This document shows, one piece after another, positions 37,628-46,716 of a stretch of DNA of 64,000 nucleotides. Each line of letters begins with the position of its first letter. Within the stretch, counting starts at the first letter, position 1. Below the pieces are notes generated by a model. The model did not search any database and was not told where the DNA came from. It worked only from the letters and a program-made list of their open reading frames with translations. Location: contig DASQRW010000093.1 of assembly GCA_035642715.1 (NCBI GenBank), positions 6,247 to 70,246 of the forward strand. The letters run 5' to 3'. The stretch comes from JAJNBK01 sp035642715. Its GTDB lineage: Archaea > Thermoproteota > Nitrososphaeria > Nitrososphaerales > Nitrososphaeraceae. The translations under genes and the position numbers were made by a program.

Positions 37628-38902
37628 TTAGATATCTACTCCATCTATAAACTTGCCATTGATCATCACAGCTTTAATTGAATCCTGACTCGCTCTATGA
37701 ACTATTGATGCATAAGGGTCATGAATTGGATAGAGATCAATATGATTCTTGTCTAAAAATAAAAGATCTGCTGATCGCCCATTTTCTATATACCCGGAAT
37801 TCAGGCCAAGGATTTTAGCATTGTTTACTGTAGCCATCATAAGTATTTCTTTAGGACTAATGAATTCTGGTTCTATTGCCCGTGATACCTTCCATAGATA
37901 ATCCAATTCCTTAAAGATGTCAGGAGAATTTAGCATAACATTATCTGTTCCTATGCCAATAGTGCATCCTAGTTTTAACATTCTTGCAACTTTTGGAATA
38001 CCGACTCCCAGTATTCCATTTGATCTAGGGCATACGATTACTCCCGTTCCTTTCTTCGCTACTATAGAAATATCCTCTTCATTGGCATTAGTCATATGAA
38101 CAAGAATGTCAGGTTTTAAATATTGCATTATTCTATATACTTCGGTCATACCTGTTTTTGATTTGGATAATTCATTTGTATCTTTAGACTCTGCAGCATG
38201 AATTGCACTTAACAATTTCTTTTTCTCTGTACTATTTTTGCTTTGTAATAATTTGCTGTATTGTATAAGTGTCTCATCAGTATTTTCGTTTGCACCACTG
38301 ATTCCGAATCCATCAGCTATTTTTAAAATATCGGAAGCCATTTGTAGTAAATTTGAAGAAAGTTTCTTATCCTTTTGTTCTATTCCAGCTTCGTGATATA
38401 TAATTTCCTTTTTTACCGGATTAAAATAATATTCAACTCTGCCAAGTATTACACATTTAATTGGAAGATCAGATATGGCAGCCTTTAGAAGTTTTACTCC
38501 TTCTATACCTCCTTCCCTGAAGTCTGCAAAAGCAACTATTCCTTTTTTCATCATTGATATGGCTGAGCTTCTAATGAACATCTTAAGGTGATCCGGTCTA
38601 GTTTTTTGCAAAATATTCCTTTTTGCTCCAAAAACAGGATGAACTCTTTTGTCTAGCCCAGAATCAATAAGGAAATCTTTACCAATTGAATCTCCGATGT
38701 GTGTATGGGCATTAATAAATCCGGGTATTACCATAAATCCCTCTGCATCTATAGCATTTCTTTCTTTATCGATAATCCCACGATAATTTCCATCTCCAAC
38801 TTTCTTTATTATTCCATTTTTTCCGATTTCAATAAAACCATTGTTAACAAAAGTTAGATCACTTCCAAGCAACAAGCTTGCATTCTCGATTATTATAGAC
38901 AT
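37628..38902 (-). CDS. TRZ/ATZ-type amidohydrolase (deaminase candidate) in riboflavin operon
   Basis: The 424-residue metal-dependent hydrolase has the composite beta-sandwich plus TIM barrel of the amidohydrolase superfamily. Metal and catalytic residues are visible: HTH at 66-68, HAAE at 235-238, His269 and Asp320 in GIGTDN. The HxxE motif and the CPRSNGILGVG segment near 291-301 are hallmarks of aminohydrolases that deaminate heterocycles (guanine, cytosine, S-adenosylhomocysteine and triazine deaminases). It overlaps arfA by 10 nt and precedes arfC by 1 nt, so it belongs to the riboflavin operon. It may be the missing pyrimidine deaminase, or less likely the FAPy deformylase (ArfB). The substrate is inferred from context. 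Confidence 0.85.
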   Translation of the reverse strand: MSIIIENASLLLGSDLTFVNNGFIEIGKNGIIKKVGDGNYRGIIDKERNAIDAEGFMVIPGFINAHTHIGDSIGKDFLIDSGLDKRVHPVFGAKRNILQKTRPDHLKMFIRSSAISMMKKGIVAFADFREGGIEGVKLLKAAISDLPIKCVILGRVEYYFNPVKKEIIYHEAGIEQKDKKLSSNLLQMASDILKIADGFGISGANENTDETLIQYSKLLQSKNSTEKKKLLSAIHAAESKDTNELSKSKTGMTEVYRIMQYLKPDILVHMTNANEEDISIVAKKGTGVIVCPRSNGILGVGIPKVARMLKLGCTIGIGTDNVMLNSPDIFKELDYLWKVSRAIEPEFISPKEILMMATVNNAKILGLNSGYIENGRSADLLFLDKNHIDLYPIHDPYASIVHRASQDSIKAVMINGKFIDGVDI

Positions 38903-39693
38903 TGTATTTCATATATTGGCTGAATTTTTCCTTCATTTCTCAAATCTCTAATGGTATCCAGTGCTCTGGTGGCAGCCTCAGCAGCTCTTCTCCCGTTCCT
39001 TCCTATACCTATTCCACAATTCAATGTTATACCTATACCATTAGCAACAGATTTAATAATTATCTCGGCCTCCTCTTTTTTTATATTATTAGATATAACC
39101 ATGAAATTGTCTCCTCCAAGAAAAAATGTCATAGCTCCTTTTTTGAGAAATGCTTCTGATAACTTAGCATAGAGCTTCATTACTAATGCTGTAATTTCAT
39201 ACGGCGACATTTTAGAGCTAATCTTTTCAGAACCATTAATGTCAATATGCATTATGTGTGCAGATTCAGAGTAGTTAGAATTTGTGGTAGATGATGAAGC
39301 TTTTGAAGACGGAGAGGAAGACATAGTCTGTCCAAAAATTCTTGTTTCTCTATCTATAAGGTTGCCTGTCTTCCTTGCTTCATAAGCATTTATATTTGCT
39401 TCAAATGGTGTATTGCCTTTTCCAATAGTCATTGATATCTTAAGGTTTTTGTATAGAGTTGCTATCTCTTTCTGAAGATCTTTATGGTCCTTTAGTGAAA
39501 GACCATTAGTTATTGCAAAATACTCATCGAATCTATTTAAATATACGAGACACTCCTTTTGTGAGAACAATCTCTGTACATCATAATAAATTCTTGCCTG
39601 CAGCATTTGAATCTGCGCTTCCCTATCTGTACCCAGCGTAAGAGTCCATGGTCCATATCCTTCAATTCTGATAATAGTAATTTGTATTGTCAA
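38893..39693 (-). CDS. arfA: GTP cyclohydrolase III (IIa)
   Basis: This is the first committed step of archaeal riboflavin and F420 synthesis: GTP to a formylaminopyrimidine nucleotide. The 266-residue protein has the tandem ferredoxin-like fold with IRIEGYGPWTLTLG near residues 8-21, YLNRFDEYFAITNG near 51-64, a second repeat with HIMHIDINGSEK near 147-158, and FFLGGDNFMVIS near 190-201. A Ser/Thr-rich low-complexity insertion at about 126-145 is unusual for the family, whose canonical members have a compact linker. It overlaps ribH by 4 nt (ATGA). Confidence 0.92.
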   Translation of the reverse strand: MTIQITIIRIEGYGPWTLTLGTDREAQIQMLQARIYYDVQRLFSQKECLVYLNRFDEYFAITNGLSLKDHKDLQKEIATLYKNLKISMTIGKGNTPFEANINAYEARKTGNLIDRETRIFGQTMSSSPSSKASSSTTNSNYSESAHIMHIDINGSEKISSKMSPYEITALVMKLYAKLSEAFLKKGAMTFFLGGDNFMVISNNIKKEEAEIIIKSVANGIGITLNCGIGIGRNGRRAAEAATRALDTIRDLRNEGKIQPIYEIQCL

Positions 39694-40154
39694 TCTATAA
39701 TCATCTCTGTTCTTCCCAATTGTGACTTTACTTCTTTTAATTTTTTAATTCTCATTGCCATGTTAACTGCTGCATTTACTGCACGCAATGGTACTATATC
39801 GATTCTGTCTTTTGCCTGTTCAAGGGTCATATCTGGGCCAGTAATTCCAAGCCCAATCGGTTTGCCATATTTCAAAGACAAGTCTGCAATCAACCTGGCT
39901 GCATTTTCTGCAACAATATCATCGTGAGATGTTTCTCCCTTTATTACAGCACCCAATGTAACAGCAGCATCTACATCGTTCTTTTTTAAAAGCTCTTCAA
40001 TTAACAATGGCATATCAAATGAACCAGGAGCAAAGCATATGTAACGTATATCTGCTTTGATTTTTTGTGCCTGATCTTTTGCTTTATTCAGCATTTGAAA
40101 AGTAATGTCGCTATTAAATTCTGAAACTATTATTGCTATTCTAATTTTATTCAA
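39690..40154 (-). CDS. ribH: 6,7-dimethyl-8-ribityllumazine synthase
   Basis: It condenses the ribitylamino uracil with dihydroxybutanone phosphate, usually as a pentamer or 60-subunit capsid. The 154-residue protein shows the substrate-binding GSFDMPLLIEELLKK near residues 44-58, the phosphate/catalytic loop GAVIKGETSHDD near 69-80 (including the conserved His), and GITGPDMTLEQA near 105-116. Length is normal. It lies 6 nt after ribB and overlaps arfA by 4 nt. Confidence 0.95.
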   Translation of the reverse strand: MNKIRIAIIVSEFNSDITFQMLNKAKDQAQKIKADIRYICFAPGSFDMPLLIEELLKKNDVDAAVTLGAVIKGETSHDDIVAENAARLIADLSLKYGKPIGLGITGPDMTLEQAKDRIDIVPLRAVNAAVNMAMRIKKLKEVKSQLGRTEMIID

Positions 40155-40160
40155 AAATTA

Positions 40161-40844
40161 TTAGGCCGCCTTGGCATGAGTCTTCAACTGGCCAGATTCC
40201 AATAATGTAATACCCTTAATATCGGCATATTCTTTTGCTTTGTTTATTGATAACGCTTTATGGGTAGTGGAATCTAACATCTCACAAATTACTACTGCTG
40301 GCACCAATTTTGACATCTGTGCTAAATAAACACAAAGCTCGGTGTGTCCATGCCTTTCTTCGAGCAGACCTTTTGAAGCAATCAAAATTGGGACATGACC
40401 TGGCGATCGGAAGTTTCTTGCAAATTCCTCTATTCCGCCTGAATCTATTTTCTTACAAATTTCTGCCAACTTTGAGATTGTCAAGGCTCTATCGATGTCT
40501 GTAATTCCAGTGTATGTATCACGGTGATTAACGGTTATTGAAAAAGATGGTTTGTCGCCATATGGCGGTTTTCCATCGGTTAATTTTGAAAATATTGGAT
40601 TAATGCTCGATAGGCTTTGGATTATATCGTACATATAAGCTAGTCCCAATTTTGCCGTGATTTCATTTGAAATAGCTAAACAAAGTAATCCTCCAGCGTC
40701 ATTTCTCATAGTTGCAATACTCTCCGGTTTAACATATTCAGCAGCCATTACCATGTCAATTTCGTCCTCACGTCCTTTATCATCATGAACGAGAACGAAT
40801 TTGCCATCTCTTAATGCATCTATTGCTTCTTCAAGTGCAGACAA
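40161..40844 (-). CDS. ribB: 3,4-dihydroxy-2-butanone-4-phosphate synthase
   Basis: It converts ribulose 5-phosphate to formate and the C4 unit of the lumazine ring. The 227-residue protein is single-domain, not fused to GTP cyclohydrolase II as in bacteria. Signatures are DDKGREDEIDMVMAAEYV near residues 20-37 and NDAGGLLCLAI near 48-58. SPGHVPILIA lies near 147-156 and EERHGHTELCVYLAQ near 162-176, containing the catalytic His. It lies 55 nt after the riboflavin synthase stop in the same operon. Confidence 0.94.
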   Translation of the reverse strand: MSALEEAIDALRDGKFVLVHDDKGREDEIDMVMAAEYVKPESIATMRNDAGGLLCLAISNEITAKLGLAYMYDIIQSLSSINPIFSKLTDGKPPYGDKPSFSITVNHRDTYTGITDIDRALTISKLAEICKKIDSGGIEEFARNFRSPGHVPILIASKGLLEERHGHTELCVYLAQMSKLVPAVVICEMLDSTTHKALSINKAKEYADIKGITLLESGQLKTHAKAA

Positions 40845-40899
40845 TTAAATAATTTTCAACAAGAATTCATTATATAGTTTACTGAAAATCGAGTAAATA

Positions 40900-41508
40900 C
40901 TACTTTTTTGGTAGTATACTATTTACATATCTGCTAATTATATCTATTTCAATATTAACCTTGTTGCCTTTAGATTTTGATCCGAGTGTAGTGGTGGTCA
41001 GTGTATGTGGTATTAAAGCAATAGAAATTCTATCATCTTTTGCATTTACTACAGTCAGACTTATGCCATCTATTGCTACAGATCCTTTAGATACGAATGA
41101 GCCTGAAAATTCTTTATCTTCAATTCTTATCCACATATATGTCCCTGTCTGAGTTGTAATAATTTCGTCAATTATCCCTGTACAATCTACATGGCCGAGA
41201 ACTATATGCCCTTCCAATCTATCACGTAGACGTAAGCTTCTCTCAACGTTTACCTTGTCTCCACTCTTGACTAAACCAAGACAAGTACGTTTGATAGTTT
41301 CATCTACCAACTCAAAATCAGCTGTTCCTTTGGATAACTTTGTAATAGTTAGACAGGCTCCATTTATGCTCATGCTATCGCCAACCTTCATACCCCTACT
41401 TATCTTTCCAAGGGATATTGTTAGCTTGACATCAGCTTTCTTGTTCGTATCATTAATTTTACAAATTGATTTTACCTCGACAACATCTTCGATGATGCCT
41501 GTAAACAT
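40900..41508 (-). CDS. ribE: Riboflavin synthase, two lumazine-binding repeats
   Basis: This enzyme dismutates two lumazines to riboflavin. The start is the ATG at 41506-41508 giving the canonical MFTGIIEDV; upstream in-frame ATGs add non-family residues. Two tandem lumazine-binding barrels are seen: repeat one with GDSMSINGACLTI near 51-63, and repeat two with EGHIVLGHVDCTG near 96-108 and GSVAIDGISLTVV near 142-154. This is the trimeric bacterial-type enzyme, unlike the single-domain RibC of methanogens. It heads the six-gene operon. Confidence 0.94.
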   Translation of the reverse strand: MFTGIIEDVVEVKSICKINDTNKKADVKLTISLGKISRGMKVGDSMSINGACLTITKLSKGTADFELVDETIKRTCLGLVKSGDKVNVERSLRLRDRLEGHIVLGHVDCTGIIDEIITTQTGTYMWIRIEDKEFSGSFVSKGSVAIDGISLTVVNAKDDRISIALIPHTLTTTTLGSKSKGNKVNIEIDIISRYVNSILPKK

Positions 41509-42436
41509 AATTTTTCTTATATATACTTCATTCATCCAAGCTAAAAAACATAACACATTCCAATAGAAGAGAAGGAGGTATGAATGTCAGAATACTAATT
41601 CACTTAAATTTTATTGACTTTATCGGCAATTCTAAACGAGTTTAGTTTTCTATGCCATAATTAATGAAAAGAAAAAAATATTCTTCTTCCAGTACATGTC
41701 TATAATGTCCAACCATAACCTTCTGTTTTCAATATAACATTTTAGTTTATGTAGTGGGTAATGATCATCATAGATGTAAGATTATAATTTATGTAAGGTA
41801 ATGCAAGTATCTATTCAGTTAGAATACCTACGATAGTATATCTGAATAGGAAACTCATTAAATTTCAAATTTATTAAGAAATTGGTTGGTTGGGTCTGTC
41901 AGAAGCAGCAACCAAACAACATCAAACAATTAAAGAATTCTGATATAAAAAGGATTTTAATTTTTATTTTCAAAATTAAATATGCCCGTATAAACTAGAT
42001 GATCTTTGTATTACATGTAAGATATGTCTCACCAAGTTTCAATGCTTTAATCTTGTTCCTGACAAAATTGTGTCACTCATCTCGAATTCTAATATATTCT
42101 TTCCACTATAGTGAATATTGAAATATATTTAGAATGTGTTGCATTCTAGATTTGTTCAGCCTTTCAACTATGGTTTTATGCCTTTCGGCCTGCTAACTAT
42201 ACTAGCTATAGATCAAATTTAATCCAATTACAAGACAGAAAGATGTAGATTAAGATGTATTTAATAGATCTATATTTAATGCAGGGGCCCAACAGTCATC
42301 ATAATGCATTACTAATATTATAACAGCTATTTCTTTTGATAATGTATATGATGCATGGAACGAATATGCAAAATCTAATTTTTCATCAATGTAGTCTAAC
42401 ATTCATATAACTCCAATGACAAACATACAGCTCTTA
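41509..42436. other. Spacer between riboflavin operon and rps11
   Basis: A TATATATAA stretch at about 41518-41527 is too close to the ribE ATG for a conventional leaderless start. Another TATA-like run near 41608-41620 would give a leader of about 80 nt. No riboswitch fold was recognised. The segment 41880-42436 shows no gene. Confidence 0.35.
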
Positions 42437-42847
42437 ATGTCCTCAGAAACAGAAGATATTACTCAGTACAAATGGGGAGTAGCTCACATCTTCAGTAGTT
42501 ATAATAACACTCTTGTCCACATTACAGACACTAGTGGTGCAGAAACAATTTCATTCAGCTCAGGTGGAAGGCATGTAACAGCGGATAGATATGAATCATC
42601 TCCGTATGCCGCAATGAAATCTGCGGTAGCATCCTCTGATGCAGCCAAGGCTAAGGGAATCAATGCTTTGCATATACGAGTAAGAGCTGTTGGTGGAGTA
42701 GGTCCTAGAATTCCAGGTCCAGGAGCTCAAGCAGCAATTAGAGCCTTGGCAAGAGCCGGCTTTAGAATTGGCAGAATTGACGATGTCACTCCAGTTCCTC
42801 ATGATACTACGAGAAAGCCTGGTGGAAGGAGAGGAAGAAGAGTATAA
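42437..42847 (+). CDS. rps11: Small ribosomal subunit protein uS11
   Basis: It is part of the small-subunit platform and contacts the 3' domain of 16S rRNA. The ATG at 42437 gives MSSETEDITQYKWGVAHIF; an upstream ATG at 42416 adds seven non-family residues. Hallmarks are SSYNNTLVHITDTSGAE near residues 20-36, SSPYAAMKSAVASSD and the C-terminal GARIG-like GFRIGRIDDVTPVPHD with the basic GGRRGRR tail. In most archaea it lies with S13, S4 and RNA polymerase subunits; here it stands alone. Confidence 0.96.
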   Translation: MSSETEDITQYKWGVAHIFSSYNNTLVHITDTSGAETISFSSGGRHVTADRYESSPYAAMKSAVASSDAAKAKGINALHIRVRAVGGVGPRIPGPGAQAAIRALARAGFRIGRIDDVTPVPHDTTRKPGGRRGRRV

Positions 42848-43703
42848 TATCCTTCTCTTATTGCATAAATTAAATTTGGTCTTTACACATTTCAAGAAAC
42901 ATTACCTTATTCTTGGTAAAGATTACAGCAAAATACTACTCTAGGTGTTATGGTGTCCTTTTTTCATTCCACTACTTATAATAATAAAATTCTTGGGATT
43001 CCTTGATTTTATATTAGTTGCTCTTTACCAATCTTATTAAACTGTTCTTTTTCTGATTAATAAACTAAAAAGTTAATTTTGTATTTCGCAAATAGACAAA
43101 GAAATTATCATACACTCTTCTATCATATTTATAGATTCTGTCCAATTATCATTTTTTGATTTGTTCAATATATAATATCCTATTAATATAGTTGAAGAAT
43201 AATTATAAAACACTTCACTTTGATTAAAAGAAACTTATTGTTTGCATAGCATATGATCGCTTGAAGGTTCAATCATCAATAAACGGTAAGATCACAGAAA
43301 TACTTTGATAAGTATCTATTTGAATAGAGTGATCAAAAACTGAAAATTTTAAGAATACATCGAAATACTTCGCATCTATTCATAATAGGAGAAATATAAT
43401 ATTCAATATTCCATTGTAGAGTGCAGAGTCTATAAGAAGAAACAGCAATCACAGTAGTATCATTCTTTTTTCTTATTTCTGAAGAGATTTTATCTATGCT
43501 TTGCACATGCTATTTTTTATAAAACAGAAAATAAATTAAAATTATTTTCATACTTCTTGCCTCTTGACTTGTCACTATCGCCTAAATTGAGATTTTATAA
43601 ATTTTTTTAATGAACTATGCATTCAAAAATACATTGTCATCTTAGAATCAGCTTCAAAATTAGTCGTTGAGAATAAGGATAACCGTACTAATAACTGGTA
43701 TTA
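42848..43703. other. Long AT-rich spacer
   Basis: Several TATA-like runs but no gene or RNA fold recognised. Confidence 0.4.
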
Positions 43704-44123
43704 TTAGCTAGCATCGTCAGTCATATCTTCATTCTCCTGTTTCAGTTTATCTGATAATGAAACAAACTTTCCATGATCTTCAATTTTGATACTAGTATTA
43801 ACTCTAATTTTCAATCCAATAGATCGGAATAAAGCAAGTAATTCTCCACCTGAGATTCTTTGACTTATCTCACCTGCTTTAATCAATTCTATAATTCTTG
43901 CAAGTATTGCTTTTGTCTGATAGGGATATTGGGATTCTGCAAGTTTTAAAACCTCTTCTCCTCTGTCATATAGATAGGTCGATATTATTTCTCTATCATT
44001 CTCTTTTTGAGGTATTGATTGTTGTTCCCTCTTTTTTGCCTTTTCAAATGCAGCAGCCTTATCTCGTAGTTCTTTCATCTTTCTGGCCTTGATAATTGCT
44101 ATATCTGGATCTTCTTGTGACAC
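43704..44123 (-). CDS. PDCD5-family DNA-binding protein
   Basis: The 139-residue protein belongs to the conserved archaeal/eukaryotic PDCD5 (TFAR19) family of small helical nucleic-acid-binding proteins. Residues 10-45 are a charged helix (KARKMKELRDKAAAFEKAKK). A three-helix core follows with ILARIIELIKAGEISQRISG near 75-94. The core ends LFRSIGLKIRVNTSIKIEDHG. Its ATG overlaps the rtcB stop by one base (TAATG), so it is translationally coupled to the RNA ligase and likely acts in RNA or protein-synthesis metabolism. Confidence 0.88.
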   Translation of the reverse strand: MSQEDPDIAIIKARKMKELRDKAAAFEKAKKREQQSIPQKENDREIISTYLYDRGEEVLKLAESQYPYQTKAILARIIELIKAGEISQRISGGELLALFRSIGLKIRVNTSIKIEDHGKFVSLSDKLKQENEDMTDDAS

Positions 44124-45598
44124 TACCCTTTTATCACTCCAATTGGGATTAATCTTACTACTTTAGTCGCTATTCCAAGCGAATGTGAAACTTCTACAAC
44201 TGCATCTACGTCCTTATATGCATCAGGTGTCTCTTCCACCATTCCTTCCTTTGTAAGTGCCTTTATATAGATACCTTTTGATTGCAGCCTGCTTCTTACA
44301 TCTTCTGCGGTATAACTTCTCTTTGCCGCAGACCTTGACATTGTCCTACCAGCACCATGTGCTGTTGATCCAAAACTTAAATCAAGAGAATTTCTATTTC
44401 CTAGAAGAATCCAGCTTGCAGTTCCCATAGAGCCCGGTATAATTACCGGCTGACCAATATTGCGATATTTATTGGGAATCTGATCCATTCCTGCAGGAAA
44501 TGCTCTTGTAGCTCCTTTTCTATGAACAACTAAATCTTGCATATATTCGCCTTCCACCTTATGGCGCTCCAGCTTGGCAATATTGTGGGATACATCGTAA
44601 ACTAGTTTCATATCAAGCTGTTCCTCGGTCATATTAAATACTTTTTCAAAAAGTTTTCTTGTCCAGTGTGTTATCATCTGTCGATTACACCATGCAAAAT
44701 TTAATGCCGAAAACATTGCCTTACGATAATCTTCACCTTCCGACGAATTATTCGGAACACATGCAAGTTCTCTATCCGCTAGTTTCATTCCATACTTTCG
44801 CACAGCGATTTCAGAGATACGTAAATAGTCGCTGCATACCTGATGTCCAAATCCTCTCGATCCGCAGTGAATTAGAACAGTTAGTTGTCCTTCTTTATTG
44901 ATACCCATATTTTCTGCAGCTCTTTCGTCGAAGATTTTGTCTACCTTCTGTATTTCAAGAAAATGATTACCTGAACCTAAGCTACCTAATTGAGATGTGC
45001 CACGCTTTCTTGCTGTCTCTGAAATCTTTGCAGAGTCAGCACCAATTATTTTCCCACTTTCTTCACAGACTTCTGCATCTTCTTTCCAGCCGTATCCACG
45101 ATCAATAGCCCAATTTACACCTTCTACAAGCAATTCATCTAGTTCAGATTTTGTCAACTTAACAGTTCCTTCGCTTCCAACACCTGACGGGATCGAGCTA
45201 AAGAGTCCGTTTACAAGATCTTTTAATTTTGTTCTTAGATCTCTTTCGAATAAGCCCGTTCTAATCAGTCTTACACCGCAATTAATATCATATCCAACCC
45301 CACCTGGACTTATTATGCCGTGTTCTAGGTCAGTTGCAGCGACTCCTCCTACTGGGAATCCATAACCTTCATGTCCATCTGGAAGAACCACAACGTGTTT
45401 TCTCACGCCAGGTAATGTAGAGACGTTTACTGCCTGATCAATAGTTCGATCAATAACCATTTTCGAAATAAGACTATCATTAGCATAAATCGTAACCGGA
45501 ACATTCATTCCTTTAGATGTGTCTTTTTCAATCGTGAATTCAAAGTCGTTTATTTTTCTAACTCGATGGTTACCACTTTTTGTTACTAATTCACTCAT
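44123..45598 (-). CDS. rtcB: RNA-splicing ligase RtcB
   Basis: It joins 2',3'-cyclic phosphate and 5'-OH ends, the last step of archaeal tRNA intron splicing, using GTP and Mn2+. The 491-residue length is normal and no intein is present. Metal and catalytic segments include DGHEGYGFPVGG near 74-85, YDINCGVRLI near 103-112 (Cys107), HCGSRGFGHQVCSDY near 244-258, PGSMGTASWILLG, and GSTAHGAGRTMSR, which contains the His that receives GMP. It is directly relevant to the intron-rich tRNA-Gln in this window. Confidence 0.96.
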   Translation of the reverse strand: MSELVTKSGNHRVRKINDFEFTIEKDTSKGMNVPVTIYANDSLISKMVIDRTIDQAVNVSTLPGVRKHVVVLPDGHEGYGFPVGGVAATDLEHGIISPGGVGYDINCGVRLIRTGLFERDLRTKLKDLVNGLFSSIPSGVGSEGTVKLTKSELDELLVEGVNWAIDRGYGWKEDAEVCEESGKIIGADSAKISETARKRGTSQLGSLGSGNHFLEIQKVDKIFDERAAENMGINKEGQLTVLIHCGSRGFGHQVCSDYLRISEIAVRKYGMKLADRELACVPNNSSEGEDYRKAMFSALNFAWCNRQMITHWTRKLFEKVFNMTEEQLDMKLVYDVSHNIAKLERHKVEGEYMQDLVVHRKGATRAFPAGMDQIPNKYRNIGQPVIIPGSMGTASWILLGNRNSLDLSFGSTAHGAGRTMSRSAAKRSYTAEDVRSRLQSKGIYIKALTKEGMVEETPDAYKDVDAVVEVSHSLGIATKVVRLIPIGVIKG

Positions 45599-45933
45599 TA
45601 TACGATTTGAGTTTGAGCCGTAGTTATTATAAGCCTTACCTTCGAGATATCAAGCTGTTAAAATAACCACTCACAAAGAATCGTTTATTTTTCTTACATC
45701 TTTTGTTTTCAATAATCGCATCTAGATCTGCGTAATTACATAATGAAAATGAGTAATTAAGAATGCATTATATAATATTATTTAGTTCGACATGGTACTT
45801 ATTATTAGAGCATATGAAAGAAAAATAAGTTATCCTATCTCTATTTATTATTTTTCTTTTAGTTTTGTATATGCAACAAATGTAAAGCAAGAAGATTTAA
45901 AAAGCCTTTTCTTTTCATGATTAAAGTATCACA
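45599..45933. other. Divergent spacer with promoters
   Basis: AGATTTAAAAAG at about 45891-45902 is a TATA-like box before the RTX-repeat gene. No gene in the spacer. Confidence 0.45.
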
Positions 45934-46716
45934 ATGGAGAATCAGAAGAAAATAATTTTATCAGTATTACTGATAATATCACTTTCATTGTTATCAACTA
46001 CTACCACTATATATATACAAACGGCCTCAGCATTTTTTCACGAAAAGCTATTTGGAGGAAGCAACACTAAACCAGGAGATATAACTGAGGACAAACCTGC
46101 AAATACAACGACTACTGGTAGTTCCCCCACACAGACTTCAACTCCAAAGGATGATAATATAAAAGGTTCAGCTGAAGATGATGTTTTAGTAGGTCTAGCC
46201 GGAAATGATGTAATTGACGGACAAAGAGGAAATGACAATATTAATGGTTCTGAAGGAGATGATTATCTAATCAGTGGCCAAGGCGCTGATACTATTAATG
46301 GTGAAGTTGGAAATGATGTAATTGAAGGTAATACAGGAAATGACAATATTAATGGTTCTGAAGGAGATGATTATCTAATTGGCGGTCCAGGCCGCAATAC
46401 TCTTAATGGTGGAGTTGGAAATGATACTCTTGTTGGTGGCCCAAACTCTGATACTCTTACTGGCAGAGAAGGCCAAGATATCTTTGTCTGTAATCAAGGA
46501 AATGATAAAGTCTTAGATTTTAATGCCACTGAAGGCGATATTAGATTAAACGGCTGTGAAGATAATGATATGACAGGCAAACAAACGAGTAATGGTAATG
46601 TTACAGGTACCGCAAATATGACGGCTGGGAGCAACAACAACACGACAACTACAGATGAGACACCAAATCTTGGAGAAACCGGGGATATACTTTCAGACCT
46701 TAACTTGACACCTTAG
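45934..46716 (+). CDS. Secreted RTX-type calcium-binding repeat protein
   Basis: The 260-residue protein has a signal peptide or anchor (IILSVLLIISLSLL near residues 7-20), a Thr/Pro-rich linker, and a block of RTX nonapeptides (GGxGxDxxx type) at about 75-190. Examples are GLAGNDVIDGQRGNDNINGS and GPGRNTLNGGVGNDTLVGG. These fold into a parallel beta-roll that binds Ca2+ outside the cell. The C-terminus is Asn/Thr-rich and disordered, with no enzyme domain. A recent internal duplication of four repeats is visible at the DNA level. It may be a surface or matrix protein. Confidence 0.88.
   Translation: MENQKKIILSVLLIISLSLLSTTTTIYIQTASAFFHEKLFGGSNTKPGDITEDKPANTTTTGSSPTQTSTPKDDNIKGSAEDDVLVGLAGNDVIDGQRGNDNINGSEGDDYLISGQGADTINGEVGNDVIEGNTGNDNINGSEGDDYLIGGPGRNTLNGGVGNDTLVGGPNSDTLTGREGQDIFVCNQGNDKVLDFNATEGDIRLNGCEDNDMTGKQTSNGNVTGTANMTAGSNNNTTTTDETPNLGETGDILSDLNLTP
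46228..46379 (+). repeat. Internal 108-nt duplication in RTX gene
   Basis: Bases 46228-46271 and 46336-46379 are identical over 44 nt and are offset by exactly 108 nt, four nonapeptides. The pair marks a recent in-frame repeat expansion. Confidence 0.8.
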
